Assembly: GCA_903899015.1 (NCBI GenBank)
Contig: CAIUHP010000089.1
Coordinates: forward strand, 1 to 52,250
DNA: 52,250 bases
Reading direction: 5' to 3'
Source of the DNA: an uncultured Armatimonadota bacterium
GTDB lineage: Bacteria; Armatimonadota; Fimbriimonadia; Fimbriimonadales; Fimbriimonadaceae
Shown: in pieces, positions 51,798 to 52,250 of the stretch
How the letters are laid out: the number at the start of each line of letters is the position of its first letter
How positions within the stretch are numbered: position 1 is the stretch's first letter
Translations under genes and position numbers: made by a program
The notes under the pieces: model-generated
Databases searched by the model: none
What the model saw: only the letters and a program-made list of their open reading frames with translations
What the model was told of the DNA's origin: nothing

Positions 51798-52250
51798 AGT
51801 AATCTTCTTGTTCCCGGCCAGCATTCTTGCCAGCGCGGATTCACCTGCTCGAAATACACACCACCCCTCATAAGTTCCAAGTTTTGAACATTCCTCTCTC
51901 ATTTTTCGATATTTGGAGGGGCGGAGTGTCCAGAGATCGACAGACAAACGGAAGCAATTGCAGCCGACTTCGCACCTAAGCCCCTCACCTTCGTGGGTTG
52001 AAACTAAGAGGCGCGTGAAGGTCCCCTGTGCTTCCAGATACGGATGCGTATTCGCATTGAGCAACTATTGCCCAGTCGTGCTACGGCTCCCGATCCACGC
52101 GTCAAGTTAGGACTTTTAGTAGAACGAAATTGAAGCGGCGATTACTCAACTCAGGTTTCGTAGACCGAGTCAGGCTCTCCCTCGCACCGTTAGAGCTCGA
52201 GACGATATTCGTATTCGCACGCGCTAGACTTTAATTTGGAGGATGGCTAA
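51798..52250. other. Non-coding right end of the window
   Basis: Upstream of the lactonase gene no convincing promoter was found: the leader contains AAGAAG-like purines near the start and two direct GCCAGC repeats (51822, 51831). An ATG at 52243 has GGAGG touching it and hits no readable frame before the edge. Nothing else recognisable. Confidence 0.4.

Noticed and set aside
51798-52064. 89-residue N-terminal extension of the lactonase-like protein
   Set aside because: It precedes a clean signal peptide and has no resemblance to the family.
52243-52250. ATG after GGAGG at the right edge as a new gene start
   Set aside because: The GGAGG touches the ATG with no spacer and only two codons are visible.

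Overview
The window reads as chromosomal DNA of a free-living bacterium of mid GC content. The best guess is the Armatimonadota, near Fimbriimonadia. This is an inference from gene content: a pilin-like protein with the [19 protein letters not shown] and FPVFAQAK signature followed by a tiny lipoprotein, an AfsR/BTAD-type giant regulator, many secreted beta-propeller and Gly-rich lipoproteins, TIGR03790 and DUF5117 proteins, and planctomycete-like redoxin/copper-monooxygenase genes. No rRNA, tRNA, CRISPR array or prophage was seen. About forty protein genes were identified.

Layout. 1-3.9 kb: the end of an IS3-family element has cut off the 5' end of a BcsB-like gene. The next gene is an NfrB-type glycosyltransferase whose tail is HEAT-like repeats. 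4.0-9.7 kb: a secreted Ig/PQQ propeller protein, a quinone-oxidoreductase-like enzyme and an old yellow enzyme. 9.8-14.3 kb: a secreted zinc metalloprotease followed by a TIGR03790 protein with a TPR insert. 14.3-17.4 kb: a HemG-like flavodoxin, then two HTH-PAS regulators flanking a tandem universal stress protein. The three upstream regions share a GTGACTA-like half-site. 17.5-26.7 kb: flavin oxidoreductase, myo-inositol oxygenase, GH2 glycosidase, DUF6933, nucleotidyltransferase, GH172 and an alpha/beta-hydrolase lipoprotein. This looks like sugar and uronate catabolism. 26.7-29.6 kb: an AT-rich strip with an orphan HEPN protein, a His-rich duplicated secreted peptide and a propeller lipoprotein. 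29.8-38.6 kb: the BTAD regulator, the pilin-like/lipoprotein pair, TPR-sulfotransferase, M28 peptidase and an STN-domain protein. 38.8-48.7 kb: a co-directional run of TMTC-like GT-C/TPR protein, RedB-like thioredoxin-fold protein, hybrid histidine kinase, ECF sigma factor with a membrane partner, TSUP exporter, redoxin, and a cytochrome c/copper monooxygenase/EF-hand protein. 48.7-52.2 kb: a lipoprotein, a WD40-like protein and a lactonase-type propeller.

How the genes work together. Envelope polysaccharide synthesis (damaged), surface sensing through two-component, sigma and BTAD regulators, sugar breakdown, and thiol/copper redox chemistry at the envelope dominate. Several genes appear leaderless: a TANNNT-like -10 box ends exactly 6 nt before the start codon. 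Others carry clear AGGAG ribosome sites, so both initiation modes are used. Three convergent gene pairs overlap at their stop codons, which points to a tightly packed genome.
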